Notes: generated by a model from the letters alone, not told the origin. A DNA stretch of 64,000 bases from Pteria penguin (GCA_035048485.1 CM068580.1:60190983-60254982), one strand, 5' to 3'. Numbered from the stretch's first letter, positions 22,735 to 32,628 are shown. A program made the numbers and translations.

Positions 22735-25700
22735 TTAAACATAATCTTTTAAGTATGCTGGCATTTTCTGACTCCTTTTAGGTCGAGCTATGACCTGTTC
22801 TAAATCCTGCAAGTCGTTTGACTTTTCTTTTGGTGTATCTGGGTAACATTGATTCTTCATCAGAATATCCGACGCATTATCATGTATCTGTCCATCATAT
22901 AACTCGGCCACACCATCCATGTCATTGTCATTAGTGTCATAATAAAGGTTTTGTGCACCATTGTCTCCTAATATTTTGTTTCGGAGTCTTTTTACCCATC
23001 CAGGGTATTCTGTATCATTATAAATCTTTAATCTATCATGATGAACTATCGATTCTCGATTTCTTCTGTCTACAATTTTGTACAATAATGGAGACTTTAC
23101 CTCCAAAACAATGTATGGGCCCCTCCACGGCGCTTTAAGTTTTGAGCATTGTCCAATTTTTCTGGCAGAATCTAATTTAAGAACAACATCACCCACCCCA
23201 TAACTTTTGATCACAAGATTGAAATCATAATATTTTTTCTGCCTATGTTGTGCCTCATGAATGTTTTCCCTAGCAATTTGATGACATTCTGACATGTTAG
23301 ATAACAAAGTCTGTAAATATTCAGGAATGTCTTGATTTTGGTTGTTCAGTTCCAATGTACCCAACATAAGGTCAATGGGTTGAGCCACTTCCCTTCCCAG
23401 CATCATAAAATTAGGTGTAAACCCGGTTTGTCTATTTTCAGTAGCCCTAACTGCCCCAGCTATTTGTTGAAGGTTAGAATCCCAATCATTTTGTTTATTC
23501 TTCAAATAACAACGGATTATTTGAAGGATCAGGCGATTATAGCGTTCTATTTGGCCATTAGATGAGGGATGATACGGTGTTGTTCTTGTTTTAGCAATTT
23601 GCAATATTTCACACAATTTTCTGATCAAACTCCCATCCATATTTTTCCCTTGATCCGTATGAAGTTCTGTGGGGCAACCAAACTTCGAAAGAAACCCGTC
23701 AACTAAAGATTTTGCTACTGTTTCTGAATTTTGGTTGGGAATGGGAAAGCATTCTAACCATTTAGTAAACTGATCGATTATCATAAGAATATATTTATTC
23801 CCATTTTTCGATACCGGAAGTGGACCCAAAATGTCCATATGAATTCTCTGCATAGGATATCCAGCATGGTATTGACCTAATGGTGCTTTAGCTTTAATAT
23901 TTGGTTTCTTGTTTGTATTACATACACCACAGTTTTCAACATATAATTTTGAATCTTGTGACATACCATACCAAATTGAACATTTTTTAATCTTTTCGTA
24001 TGTTTTTGCCTGACCCAAATGACCACTAGTTTTATTGTCATGACAGTACTGCATGATGTCTTGGCGCATCTGTTTCGGTGCAACAAAAAGGTACCTTGAA
24101 CTAATACCGTTTTCCCAACGATAATACAAAACACCTTGCTTGATCTCTAACTGAGAGGCCAATGCCCAAAAGTATCGTACAAACGGACTACTAAGCGACA
24201 GATCTTTTTGGCTGGGCTGTACTTTGGAGACTAACCATGTAACCAACTTTCGAATATCAGAGTCTTGCTTTTGTTGTAATTTTAATTCGTCATGGGAATA
24301 GATTTCTAACACTAACATGATAGGTTGAACTGCATCGTGTCTACCAACGGATCTTATAGTCAAAGGAACAACATAATCAATGTCATTTTCAAATGTTGAC
24401 CATTGTTGTTTTGCTCTTGTACAAAAATGACACCCACCACAAGGCAGTTTATACAATGGTATTCCTGTTTTATACTCTATACAAGGGTCAACATTATCAG
24501 GAATTCTGGAGAGACTATCAGCATTAGTATGGTCTTTACCAGCTCGGTGTTGCAAAATTACTGTATATTGTGAAAGTTCTTCTATCCAACGAGCAAGCTG
24601 GCCTTCAATATTTTTGAAATTTAAAAGCCAAACCAAGCTGCTATGGTCAGTTCTCAAGATAAATGAACGTCCCAAAAGAAAATGTCTAAATTGTCTGGTA
24701 AATGTTATAATTGCTAGTAATTCTTTCCTAGTGGTGCAGTATTTTCTTTGTTCTGGTGTAAGAACCTTACTAGCAAAACTAATAAGTCTTTCTTGACCAT
24801 TTTGTAACTGACTCAATTCAGCCCCAATACAATGATCAGATGCATCTGTATCTAAAATGAATTTGTCTTCTGAATTTGGATACGCTAGGATAGCAGCATT
24901 AATAATTTCTACCTTAATATTTTCAAATGCGTTTTGGTGTTCAGCAGTCCAACTAAAATTTGATTTTTTAGAATTTTTAACCAATTGATATAATGGAATG
25001 GAAAACTGTGCAAAATTTTTTATATGACTTCTATGGTAATTTGCATATCCTAAGAATGACTCTAATTGTTTGATGTCTTTTGGACAAGGCCAGTTTTTTA
25101 TTGTCTCTACACTATCTGGGTTAACAGAAATACCTTTTTCACTAACTATTCTTCCAAGAAATTTGATCTCTTTTTTAAAAAGATCACATTTTTGTGGTTT
25201 AAGTTTGAGATTGTACTTTTCAAATCTACTTAGTACAGCAGATAGGTTTTTCACATGAGAAGTAAAATCACTACCCAATACCACTACATCATCCAGGTAT
25301 GCTAGACATTCTTGCCAATTCAGACCTCTTAAAACTTGTTGTATCACCCTACTGAAGGTAGCAGGACTATTGCAGAGGCCAAATGGTAATCTTATATGTT
25401 CATAAAGACCATACTTTGTTATGAATGCTGTTTTTGGTCTGTCATTTTCATCTACAAGGACCTGCCAGTACCCTGAAGCCATGTCAAGAGAACTGAACAG
25501 GGTATTCCCTCCCAACAAATCTATACAATCTTGTATATTGGGAATTGGAAATGCATCTTTTGTAGTGACGTTGTTAAGTGCTCTATAGTCAATACAGAAC
25601 CTTATTTTTCCATCTTTTTTTCTAATCAACACAGGTGGGGATGCCCATTCTGAAGTAGAGGTTTGAATAATGCCTTTTTCGAGCATTTGTTCTATGTGTT

Positions 25701-26781
25701 TCTTTTCTTCCCCTTCGAACCCCATGGGTGTTCTACGTAATTTCTGTTTTACAGGTCTTGCAGTTGAAGTATTTATTTGATGTTTTATATTACCGTTAAA
25801 AAGACCTAGGTCAAAATCGTCTTTGGCAAAAACTTTTTGGAACTTATTTAATAGTGAGAAAATCTCAAACTGTTCTTTTTTATTGAGATTTACACATGAA
25901 CTCTCAAAAAGATCTTGTAAATGAGATGGCAACTGTAATTTTAAATTTTCAAGTGTTGGGATTTGTGCATTGTTTTCTATTGTAACATTGTTAACTGATA
26001 AAGTTTCACTGCACTCCATGTATGAAATTTCATCTATTTCCATTCCTGTACCAATACATTGACCATGTTTCAGAGTAATATACCTATTTGTAGGATTTCT
26101 AAATGGAATTGTCATTTGTTCTTTATCAATGACAGAATTTGGTGACATTAGACCTTGTAAATCTTTATTTGTTTCTACACAAATGGAAGTATGTATAGGT
26201 CTGTCTGTGTTTAAAGTGACATACTTTATACACTGAGGAGGTATGACCAACCTCTTTTGGACAAATAATCTATAGACATTTACCTCATGATCTGAGAAAG
26301 GTGTATGTATCTTCATTATAGGTACGGTAACATTGCCAAAGGTTACTGTGTATTTTTGAAGGTCAATGACACTTTTGTATTGTTTCATAAAATCCAGACC
26401 TAAAAGAAGTGAATCTCCAATCTCCCCTACAACTACATTCCACTTCCAAGCAACTTTTCCTATTTTCAGATTGACTTTTCTAGCTAATTTTGCATTAATA
26501 ATATTGTTTCCTGCACCTTTCAATTGGATTTCTTCACTTAACTGTGGTGTAGGATTGAGTTTTTTATACAGGTCATAGCTCATAACAGTAACTTGTGCAG
26601 CCGTATCAATCACAGCTTTTATATCTTTGTTTTCTACTTGGCATGAGATGTAAAGAGTATTCTTACTTTGATAATTAGTTGAATAAAGGTTTACTTCTCT
26701 AACTTTTTGTTTGACCTTTGAAGGAAGGCATCCCAAACTAGTATGGGAATAATCCATTGTCTGACCTACTTTAAATTTCAC
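22735..26781 (-). CDS. pol: gypsy-type pol polyprotein (protease, RT, RNase H, integrase)
   Basis: 1348 codons are intact; the listed start is a GTG, and the frame is open further upstream to the gag overlap, so pol is probably made by frameshift rather than its own start. Protease has DTAA at residues 59-62. RT has YLDD at 495-498. RNase H has DTDAS at about 644. A CxxCxxC motif is at 781-787. Integrase has HHCC (H914, H921, C951, C954) and D983, D1043, E1079, giving D,D-35-E. A GPY/F-like module (WRGPYIVLEV) is near the C-terminus. All catalytic residues I looked for are present, so the element may be competent. Confidence 0.95.
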   Translation of the reverse strand: MKFKVGQTMDYSHTSLGCLPSKVKQKVREVNLYSTNYQSKNTLYISCQVENKDIKAVIDTAAQVTVMSYDLYKKLNPTPQLSEEIQLKGAGNNIINAKLARKVNLKIGKVAWKWNVVVGEIGDSLLLGLDFMKQYKSVIDLQKYTVTFGNVTVPIMKIHTPFSDHEVNVYRLFVQKRLVIPPQCIKYVTLNTDRPIHTSICVETNKDLQGLMSPNSVIDKEQMTIPFRNPTNRYITLKHGQCIGTGMEIDEISYMECSETLSVNNVTIENNAQIPTLENLKLQLPSHLQDLFESSCVNLNKKEQFEIFSLLNKFQKVFAKDDFDLGLFNGNIKHQINTSTARPVKQKLRRTPMGFEGEEKKHIEQMLEKGIIQTSTSEWASPPVLIRKKDGKIRFCIDYRALNNVTTKDAFPIPNIQDCIDLLGGNTLFSSLDMASGYWQVLVDENDRPKTAFITKYGLYEHIRLPFGLCNSPATFSRVIQQVLRGLNWQECLAYLDDVVVLGSDFTSHVKNLSAVLSRFEKYNLKLKPQKCDLFKKEIKFLGRIVSEKGISVNPDSVETIKNWPCPKDIKQLESFLGYANYHRSHIKNFAQFSIPLYQLVKNSKKSNFSWTAEHQNAFENIKVEIINAAILAYPNSEDKFILDTDASDHCIGAELSQLQNGQERLISFASKVLTPEQRKYCTTRKELLAIITFTRQFRHFLLGRSFILRTDHSSLVWLLNFKNIEGQLARWIEELSQYTVILQHRAGKDHTNADSLSRIPDNVDPCIEYKTGIPLYKLPCGGCHFCTRAKQQWSTFENDIDYVVPLTIRSVGRHDAVQPIMLVLEIYSHDELKLQQKQDSDIRKLVTWLVSKVQPSQKDLSLSSPFVRYFWALASQLEIKQGVLYYRWENGISSRYLFVAPKQMRQDIMQYCHDNKTSGHLGQAKTYEKIKKCSIWYGMSQDSKLYVENCGVCNTNKKPNIKAKAPLGQYHAGYPMQRIHMDILGPLPVSKNGNKYILMIIDQFTKWLECFPIPNQNSETVAKSLVDGFLSKFGCPTELHTDQGKNMDGSLIRKLCEILQIAKTRTTPYHPSSNGQIERYNRLILQIIRCYLKNKQNDWDSNLQQIAGAVRATENRQTGFTPNFMMLGREVAQPIDLMLGTLELNNQNQDIPEYLQTLLSNMSECHQIARENIHEAQHRQKKYYDFNLVIKSYGVGDVVLKLDSARKIGQCSKLKAPWRGPYIVLEVKSPLLYKIVDRRNRESIVHHDRLKIYNDTEYPGWVKRLRNKILGDNGAQNLYYDTNDNDMDGVAELYDGQIHDNASDILMKNQCYPDTPKEKSNDLQDLEQVIARPKRSQKMPAYLKDYV

Positions 26782-26814
26782 TTTTGGAGGTGGCCTATCA
26801 GATATATGAGAAGA

Positions 26815-26856
26815 GGTTAGAGAATGGCCTACTTCTCTAACCCTTGGGAGTTTAAA
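26815..26856 (-). promoter_or_regulatory. -1 ribosomal frameshift signal between gag and pol
   Basis: On the minus strand the heptamer T TTA AAC (26850-26856) lies in the zero frame of the nucleocapsid ORF. A 7-nt spacer (26843-26849) follows, then a perfect 10-bp hairpin: GGTTAGAGAA (26833-26842) pairs with TTCTCTAACC (26815-26824) around an 8-nt loop. The gag stop (26829-26831) is in the loop. After a -1 slip at this heptamer the frame is open directly into pol. This matches the classic X XXY YYZ design. Confidence 0.85.
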
Positions 26857-27272
26857 GGTTTAGAAATTTTCAGAGGGGAAGGAGATCTGTTTCTTCTCTG
26901 TGGGCAGTTTCTTGCAAAGTGTCCTTCTTGATCACAATTGAAACAAGTCCATCGACTAGGGCTTGTCTGTGGGGACCTAATTTTATAATTTGTTACTCTC
27001 TCATTGCTGTTTGACCTTGACCTCTGATTTTGACTTTGATTTCCATTTGTCAAAATTTTTAAGATTTCCTTTAATCTACTTTTTGTCTCTTTGTTATCAT
27101 CCTCAATTTTCTTCATTCTGATTTCTAATTTGGAGTAATTTGCTTGTTCTATGTTTGTTGTCTTATTTTGATTGTAAACTGCCCTGACTGTATTTTTCTC
27201 TCCTTCCTCTTCACTCTCTTCTTCATAAGTTTCAAACTTAACCCTCCTAACCTCTGTTTTTTTTATTTCCAA
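26829..27272 (-). CDS. gag: gag, nucleocapsid part (CCHC zinc knuckle)
   Basis: About 147 codons with an acidic then basic stretch and one CCHC knuckle, CFNCDQEGHFARNC, which binds RNA in retroelement nucleocapsids. It overlaps the upstream gag ORF at an A8 run and lies in the +1 frame relative to it, with no ATG of its own at the listed start (TTG). It is therefore the C-terminal part of gag, reached by a shift or separated by a one-base change. Confidence 0.85.
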   Translation of the reverse strand: MEIKKTEVRRVKFETYEEESEEEGEKNTVRAVYNQNKTTNIEQANYSKLEIRMKKIEDDNKETKSRLKEILKILTNGNQSQNQRSRSNSNERVTNYKIRSPQTSPSRWTCFNCDQEGHFARNCPQRRNRSPSPLKISKPLNSQGLEK

Positions 27273-28446
27273 GAATAAGGCGTTGATTTGTTATTGCACT
27301 TTTCATGTGCTGTATTGCATTATCTAGTGTTAAAGGATTTTTATCCATGGCTGTAAGGGCAGCTTGTTTATTCTGACATCCCCTTAAAAAGGCATCTATG
27401 GCAACTGTCTGTCTGCAGCTATCTGGAGTATCTGGGTAACCATCAGACGTCATTTCCTGCACCTTGTCAGCAAACTCTTCTATACTGTCATCAGGATCTT
27501 GTTTGATGTCCTGTAACTGTCGCCTGATGATATGTGGAAGGTCTTTCTTTCCAAAACGCTCATCTAATTTGGCACTCAGTTTCTTAAAGCTGTCTTGATC
27601 CTCTGCTGGTCTAGAACTGAAGTATTTCAGCGCTCTATCCCTAAGACATTCTATCAACTTGTCTAACCTCTGTTGATCGGTCCACTTGTATCTGTTTGCT
27701 ATATGTGTGAATTGTGTGAAAAAAGGCCTCCAATCACTCTTACCATCAAAAGTTGACATTTTTGGTGGGGCAGGACCTTTCACATGACTTGATTCACCAT
27801 TGCCAATATCTTGTTTGGACTTCCTGTATATTCCATCAGGTGCAATTTTGTCTACTTCCAGTTGTTTCACCCTTGCTTCCAGATACTGCACACGGTTGCC
27901 ATACTTTTCCTCCTGATCTACCAATTTTTGTTTCATTTCCTGTAGTTCTTCTTTCTTTGTCGTCCGTTCCTCCTGAATGGTCTTTTGATATTTTTGTATC
28001 ATGATATTTAATTCCTTTTCATAATTTTCTTGTAAAGTAACTGCTTGTTCTTTAAATTGTGTTTTAAATGTGTTTTCTATGTGTTTCAGTTCTACTTGTT
28101 TTGCTGCGATTTCATTTTCACACTGTGTAATTCGAATGTCTTTGCCTTCTATTTGCTTAGCTTGCCTATGAAGTTTTGTTTCTAAATCTTTTATGTATTT
28201 TAGTGCATCTTCCTGTGACATTGTTTGTATTGTTTCACCAAAAACTACAGTGCCTTCATTTATTAATTGATCCCAGAATGTATTTGGGAGTCCAGTTATT
28301 TGAACAACGTCTTCTAAAATCAAAGCCCCCTTTTCTTGCCTTAACTTAATAATTGCATTTGCTCTTTTTTCTCCGATATTAGGTATCGTTTTAAGTTCCT
28401 CTAAACTGGCAGCATTGATATTAACTGCAATACTTGAATTTGCCAT
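27247..28446 (-). CDS. gag: gag, N-terminal part with helix-hairpin-helix, coiled coil and capsid-like region
   Basis: 399 codons from ATG at 28446. Residues about 10-50 contain a ComEA-type helix-hairpin-helix (AASLEELKTIPNIGEKRANA). A coiled coil follows at about 85-200. A retrotransposon gag/capsid-like region starts near FDGKSDWRPFFTQFTHI, with DDSIEEFADKVQEM further on. The ORF ends just past an A8 run (NKKNRG then TAG), where the nucleocapsid frame takes over. HhH motifs bind DNA non-specifically; their presence at the start of gag is unusual. Confidence 0.85.
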   Translation of the reverse strand: MANSSIAVNINAASLEELKTIPNIGEKRANAIIKLRQEKGALILEDVVQITGLPNTFWDQLINEGTVVFGETIQTMSQEDALKYIKDLETKLHRQAKQIEGKDIRITQCENEIAAKQVELKHIENTFKTQFKEQAVTLQENYEKELNIMIQKYQKTIQEERTTKKEELQEMKQKLVDQEEKYGNRVQYLEARVKQLEVDKIAPDGIYRKSKQDIGNGESSHVKGPAPPKMSTFDGKSDWRPFFTQFTHIANRYKWTDQQRLDKLIECLRDRALKYFSSRPAEDQDSFKKLSAKLDERFGKKDLPHIIRRQLQDIKQDPDDSIEEFADKVQEMTSDGYPDTPDSCRQTVAIDAFLRGCQNKQAALTAMDKNPLTLDNAIQHMKSAITNQRLILGNKKNRG

Positions 28447-28760
28447 ATTGATGTTTTAACATGTACTTTAATTCCCAAAACTCAGGAGAAAAGTAAGGGG
28501 GGGGGGGTTTCACAACAACTTATTCCTAGAAAATCTTCAAATATTAGACAAAATGTTTTGAAAATACAGATGAGATTATATATTAAAGTTATTATATTGT
28601 CAGAAAATCCGACTATATAATAATATTGGAAGAAAGAGAGAGAGAGAGAAAGAGAGAGAAAATGATTGATGACCCGCTTAAATATTGGCTGACGATCAAC
28701 AACAAAGAAATTTCCCGCGATTTTCAAAATCTTTGTTTACACTCCACTTGTATTGATTTT

Positions 28761-28778
28761 TATACCGGCGACGCCAAT
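28761..28778 (-). other. putative primer-binding site
   Basis: Two bases after the 5' LTR the minus strand reads TGGCGTCGCCGGTATA. The TGG start and position fit a tRNA primer site. The implied tRNA 3' end (...GACG-CCA, discriminator G) would suit a serine-like tRNA, but I could not check a tRNA set. Confidence 0.5.
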
Positions 28779-29032
28779 AAAGTGAAGTGCAATATTAATA
28801 AGGTATATATATCTATAAGTTAGTATTATCAACGAGGTGTAGTGAGGGTAACCAGTAAAAGTTACTCACCACGACGAGTTGCGCTTTCCAGCTCCGTGGC
28901 CAAACAACGTCCGTTGATGTCAAGGGGCTATACACAACTAAATCAATAACTGGTGACTAGCTACTCACAGAAACTTCTCTATATATAATAATAAAAACCC
29001 CGATCCCGAAATAGCCAAATATTTACACTACA
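28779..29032 (-). repeat. 5' LTR
   Basis: 254 bp, the same as 20845-21098 on base-by-base reading. The outer side abuts the CTATT target copy at 29033-29037 and the inner side the primer-binding-like site. Transcription would start here and run leftwards. Confidence 0.95.
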
Positions 29033-29037
29033 CTATT

Positions 29038-29489
29038 TCGTGTGTTAGGCGTATGAAACTATATAGGTTGAAAATAAAGATAACCATGAAATTCAATGTA
29101 GATGAGACTTACAAACAATGTGATAGTTCGTTGAAAACAGCAAATAGACAATTGAAAGTTTTATGATTCCTTTAACTTTGAAGATAAGCTTCAAATTTGC
29201 CATGTGACACGGAACTATTTATCGGGCGTTAACAGAGGTATAAGCGAGAGTAAGGAGCGATAACTCTGGGTGGAGAATGATACAGCATATGCATTTTAGC
29301 TTGAGTGTTTGAATACATTAACGCCGAGCTCGAATAAATTGTCAGCTCGTTCATTGAGGAGCTTGGCTATCACAATCGATCTCGGAATGTCCTCGCCAAT
29401 ATAGATTCATTGTCAGATATTTATAAATCAGTTTACTCGTAAGATTATGGTGCGCTTGACTTGTAGTGTCCAGTTCCAGAGAAGACATA
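29038..29489. other. unique sequence between the gypsy element and the mariner
   Basis: I see no exon, repeat or RNA gene here. TA at 29488-29489 is the left target copy of the mariner. Confidence 0.4.
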
Positions 29490-30830
29490 CGAGGGATGTT
29501 CCGAAATTATTGTTACTTTGGCGATTTCTTTTTGATAGAAGTAATTGTGATCATTTTACTTTGCCCTGTCCTTCGAAGTACTCCCCCTTTGCATTTATGC
29601 ATCGTTTCAACCGATCAATCCACTTTTGGAAACAGTTTTCGTACTCTTGAATTGGTACACTCATAAGATACTGGTGAATGGCAGAGCCAAGGGCATTTCT
29701 TGATTTATATTTTTTCCAGATAGGTGAAATTTTAGTTTGGGGAACAAGAAAAAGTCACAGGGGGCCAAGTCTGGTGAAAATGCAGGGTGGGGGAGGACAG
29801 TGACCTTTTCTGCCTTCAAAAACTCCGTTACAATACGCGCCTTGTGTGCTGGCGCATTATCATGCAAGAGCCTGAGGTACTTCAAACCTGTATGTGGGCC
29901 GCGGCATTCGTAGACTTTCTTCAGTTTCCGAAGTACAACGTCTCTGTAATACTTTGCTGTGACAGTTTTGCCTTTCGGAACAGGGATTTGCATGATTGGA
30001 CCCTTGTTATCAAAGAATATGACATACAAAACCTTCCTCACGGTGCGTATTCTTTTAGCAATGCTAGGGCGCCTGGCGTTTTTGTTTGCCCAGATTCGAT
30101 TAGAGCATTTTCTTTTGGGCTCGAAAAAATACACCCATGTTTCATCACCTGTGACCAAACTATCAAAAGCCTTTTTGCTGTATTTTGGGTATTTCTTCAA
30201 TAAGGATTTGGCCTTGTCAACCCGGGACCTCTTTTGGTCGTCAGTTAGTAAATGGGGTATCCACCTAGCATTGATCTTGCCCAGCTTAAGATGTTTCTTT
30301 AAAATACAGTGAATACGTGCTAAAGACAAGCCTGTCATTTTAGCTAACTGTCTGACAGTGTACCTTGCATCTTTTTCAAGGATTTGCCGAATTCGTTCAA
30401 TGTTATGCTTTGTTGTTGTTGTTGCAGGGCGAACTGTGTGAGCAGCATCTTTCAGCTGCTGGTGTCCCGACTTAAATCGAGCAACCCACCTACAAATAGT
30501 CATATATGACATTTGACCCTTCCCATAAATATCACACACCTCACGATGAATATCTACCGCCTTTAAGCCAAGTAGAGACCTACCTTTGATATAGGCCCTA
30601 ATTTCAATTACGTTTTCAGCTCTCTTGCCAACCATATTTATATAGAGTGTAACGAGTACGCTACAAAACAATGTACACAGCACCAAGGTCAGTGTAATTG
30701 TGAGCGAGAAATTTACCTATACCACGCTTCAGATATCACGCTATCGCCGGCCATGAGGTAGTTTTAAGCTCATTTAGCACTATTTCCACGAGATATTGCG
30801 CAAGTAACAATAATTTCGGAACACCCCTCG
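29490..30830 (-). mobile_element. full-length mariner element
   Basis: 1341 bp flanked by TA on both sides (29488-29489, 30831-30832). The terminal inverted repeats start CGAGGGATGTTCCGAAATTA and, at the other end, CGAGGGGTGTTCCGAAATTA; they agree over about 29 bp with one difference. The single ORF is a DD34D transposase on the minus strand with a frameshift near its end. Confidence 0.92.
29551..30635 (-). pseudogene. mariner transposase, DD34D, frameshifted near the C-terminus
   Basis: Start ATG is at 30633-30635 (MVGKRAENVIEIRAY), inside a longer open frame. An N-terminal helix-turn-helix region is followed by the catalytic motifs GDETWVYFFEP, HDNAPAHKA and SPDLAPCDFFLFP. 34 residues separate the last two aspartates, which defines mariner. 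At the A-run opposite 29710-29715 one base appears to be missing. The usual C-terminal sequence continues in another frame to TGA at 29551-29553, while the original frame stops at 29661. All three aspartates are retained. Confidence 0.85.
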
Positions 30831-31163
30831 TATATGGGAACAAGCGAAGGGTTACTTAACATACCCAATGCATCGACCATTTATATAGAATGTAGATTTA
30901 CGGTTATCCTACTAGGCATGAATTCGTGTGTTTGCACGGTTAGATTCGAACCTGTGACCATTCGATTACGACTTTAACTCACTATCCGCATTTTCAAAAT
31001 GGAAAACGTTATAGACAAATATACATTACAGTTTCACAAAGGACTCGGTGTATTTCTTCTTCTCCTTCTTCTTCCATTACGAAGTGTATTCAAAAGTTGA
31101 GCGCCATACTTCGTGCGGCAGTCAAGATCACAGGCGTAAAGAAAGCTTGGGTTGCTATGTCGG

Positions 31164-31600
31164 CAGACGAATATTTTACTCGAGATTAGCTGGCCCACCC
31201 CTGGTCAGGTCATCGACTTAAAATGCATGAATTTCAAATAATAATGATAAATGCAGCACAACCTTATCATATTAATAAAAATAAAATAAACTCTTACCTC
31301 TTCAAGATTTGTTAAGTCCCTAAAATAGTGCACTATGCGATGTTATTTTTTGCATTACAAATTGTTTTGAACTCGACCGTTTTCCACTCGACGAACATAG
31401 ATCTATTTGAAACATAAATCGCATATAGTGCAATATTCTAGGGACTTATCAAATCATGAAAATTCGAGAGTTCATATTTTATTTTCATTGATATGAGAAG
31501 GTTGTGTGCTGCCTTTATCATTATTATTTGAAATTCATGCATTTTAAGTCGATGACCTGGCCAGGGTGGGCCAGCTAATCTCGAGTAAAATATTCGTCTG
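31164..31600. repeat. large foldback (inverted repeat) element
   Basis: The left arm from CAGACGAATATTTTACTCGA (31164) reappears inverted ending at 31600. The arms match, with small differences, through the GCTGGCCCACC, CATGAATTTCAAATAATAAT and AAGTCCCTA blocks almost to the centre, leaving a loop of roughly 70 bp. I see no coding capacity. It could be a foldback or MITE-type element. Confidence 0.75.
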
Positions 31601-32239
31601 AAATTTAAAGTTGTTTTGGTGCATATATTCGTTAATTTTGAGTGGACCTCCATAAAACTTTATGATCACTTAAATAAAACATTACTGAGTTGATACCAAA
31701 AGTCAAAACTCTTGTGCTTTCAGTATTTTTTCGTCCCTACGTCTTTTTCCGACTTCTGGTGAAATTCATAGTTAACTGCCTTGTTTTTTTTACGCCCGTG
31801 CTTTCGTTACGCCTTAGGTCAAGATAAAAGCCTCACGGGGCAATATGATATACATGTAGTCAAAAAAGAAAGAGGATGGGATAAGGCACGTGCTTTTTCT
31901 CTGTTTGCAATCGGCTAAATTCTTATCGAACCATTTCTCCACATTTCTACTTAAAATGCACAGTAAATTATATACTTTGTTTTATAAGGTAGACCTACAG
32001 GTAAATTTTCTTTTGTGTTCGTTGTTTGCAAATTCATCCACATCATAACACCTATATAGGTGACAACCAGTGTTTAGTGAGGAGAAAGGGAGAAAAGGGG
32101 GAGGGGATCGGAGTATCCAGAGGAAACATCGACATTTTCCAGGTATACAGTGACAATAGCAGCATACGCGAGTATCTGTTGGTTCCACTTCGCATTGTGC
32201 TAAGCTACCAAAATAAACAGTGCATCATTGTGACACTTA

Positions 32240-32420
32240 AAGCAACGCACAATGAAGGAAATTCACAAGTCTCAGAAAAATCAGAGGAGAAATCAGGTGC
32301 CCGGAAGGAGAAAACATTTCCTGTTTGGCTTGCTACATCAGCCAAAAATGTCGTGAACATACAGACAACACAAAAACACTTCACATCTGACATGAAAATG
32401 AAACACCGCTGAGAGTGGCA
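32240..32420 (-). repeat. dispersed repeat family R1, reverse partial copy
   Basis: Minus-strand reading gives GGGCACCTGATTTCTCCTCT and GTAGCAAGCCAAACAGGAAA, matching the core of the R1 copies at 1196 and 4122. The open frame on the + strand through here is therefore not a gene. Confidence 0.45.
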
Positions 32421-32628
32421 CAGCATCAGAACAAGGATGTATTTTGACGAAGACTTCAGCTTTATATAACAGGAAGAGGATGTACACTTGGGTCAGGCGC
32501 CATAAACTGAGAAATTACTTAAATCATAATTTCATATTCTTCTGTTCAACAATGAATTAATAACTGGGATTTTGATATTATTGAGGTTTAGTTTATTGAT
32601 AAATAGAGTTAAAACATTCTGCATGAGA

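Larger units (their letters stand above)
20845..29032 (-). mobile_element. complete Ty3/gypsy-type LTR retrotransposon with an extra 3' ORF
   Basis: The element is 8188 bp, bounded by two 254-bp LTRs without a visible difference, and flanked by the 5-bp duplication CTATT (20840-20844 and 29033-29037). In minus-strand order it has the 5' LTR, a primer-binding-like site, gag with HhH and coiled coil, a nucleocapsid frame, a -1 frameshift signal, pol (protease, RT, RNase H, integrase), an SGNH-hydrolase ORF, a polypurine tract and the 3' LTR. Protease-RT-RNase H-integrase order and a GPY/F-like integrase tail place it in Ty3/gypsy. Identical LTRs mean a very recent insertion. It lies in intergenic DNA between the PAN gene and the coiled-coil gene. 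Confidence 0.95.

Noticed and set aside
23877..24134. 85-codon minus-strand frame inside pol
   Set aside because: It is an out-of-frame shadow of the integrase region of the intact 1348-codon ORF.
28635..28662. GA-rich run between 5' LTR and gag as a packaging or regulatory signal
   Set aside because: It is a simple GA repeat; nothing ties it to a function.
20845..29032. Endogenous retrovirus with envelope
   Set aside because: The third ORF has SGNH motifs and no signal peptide, fusion peptide or membrane anchor, so an envelope glycoprotein is not supported.
29447..30312. Several + strand open frames over the mariner
   Set aside because: They are shadows of the transposase, whose minus frame carries the DD34D motifs.
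32026..32412. 128-codon + strand open frame
   Set aside because: It overlaps a reverse R1 repeat and shows no domain, splice context or codon signal.
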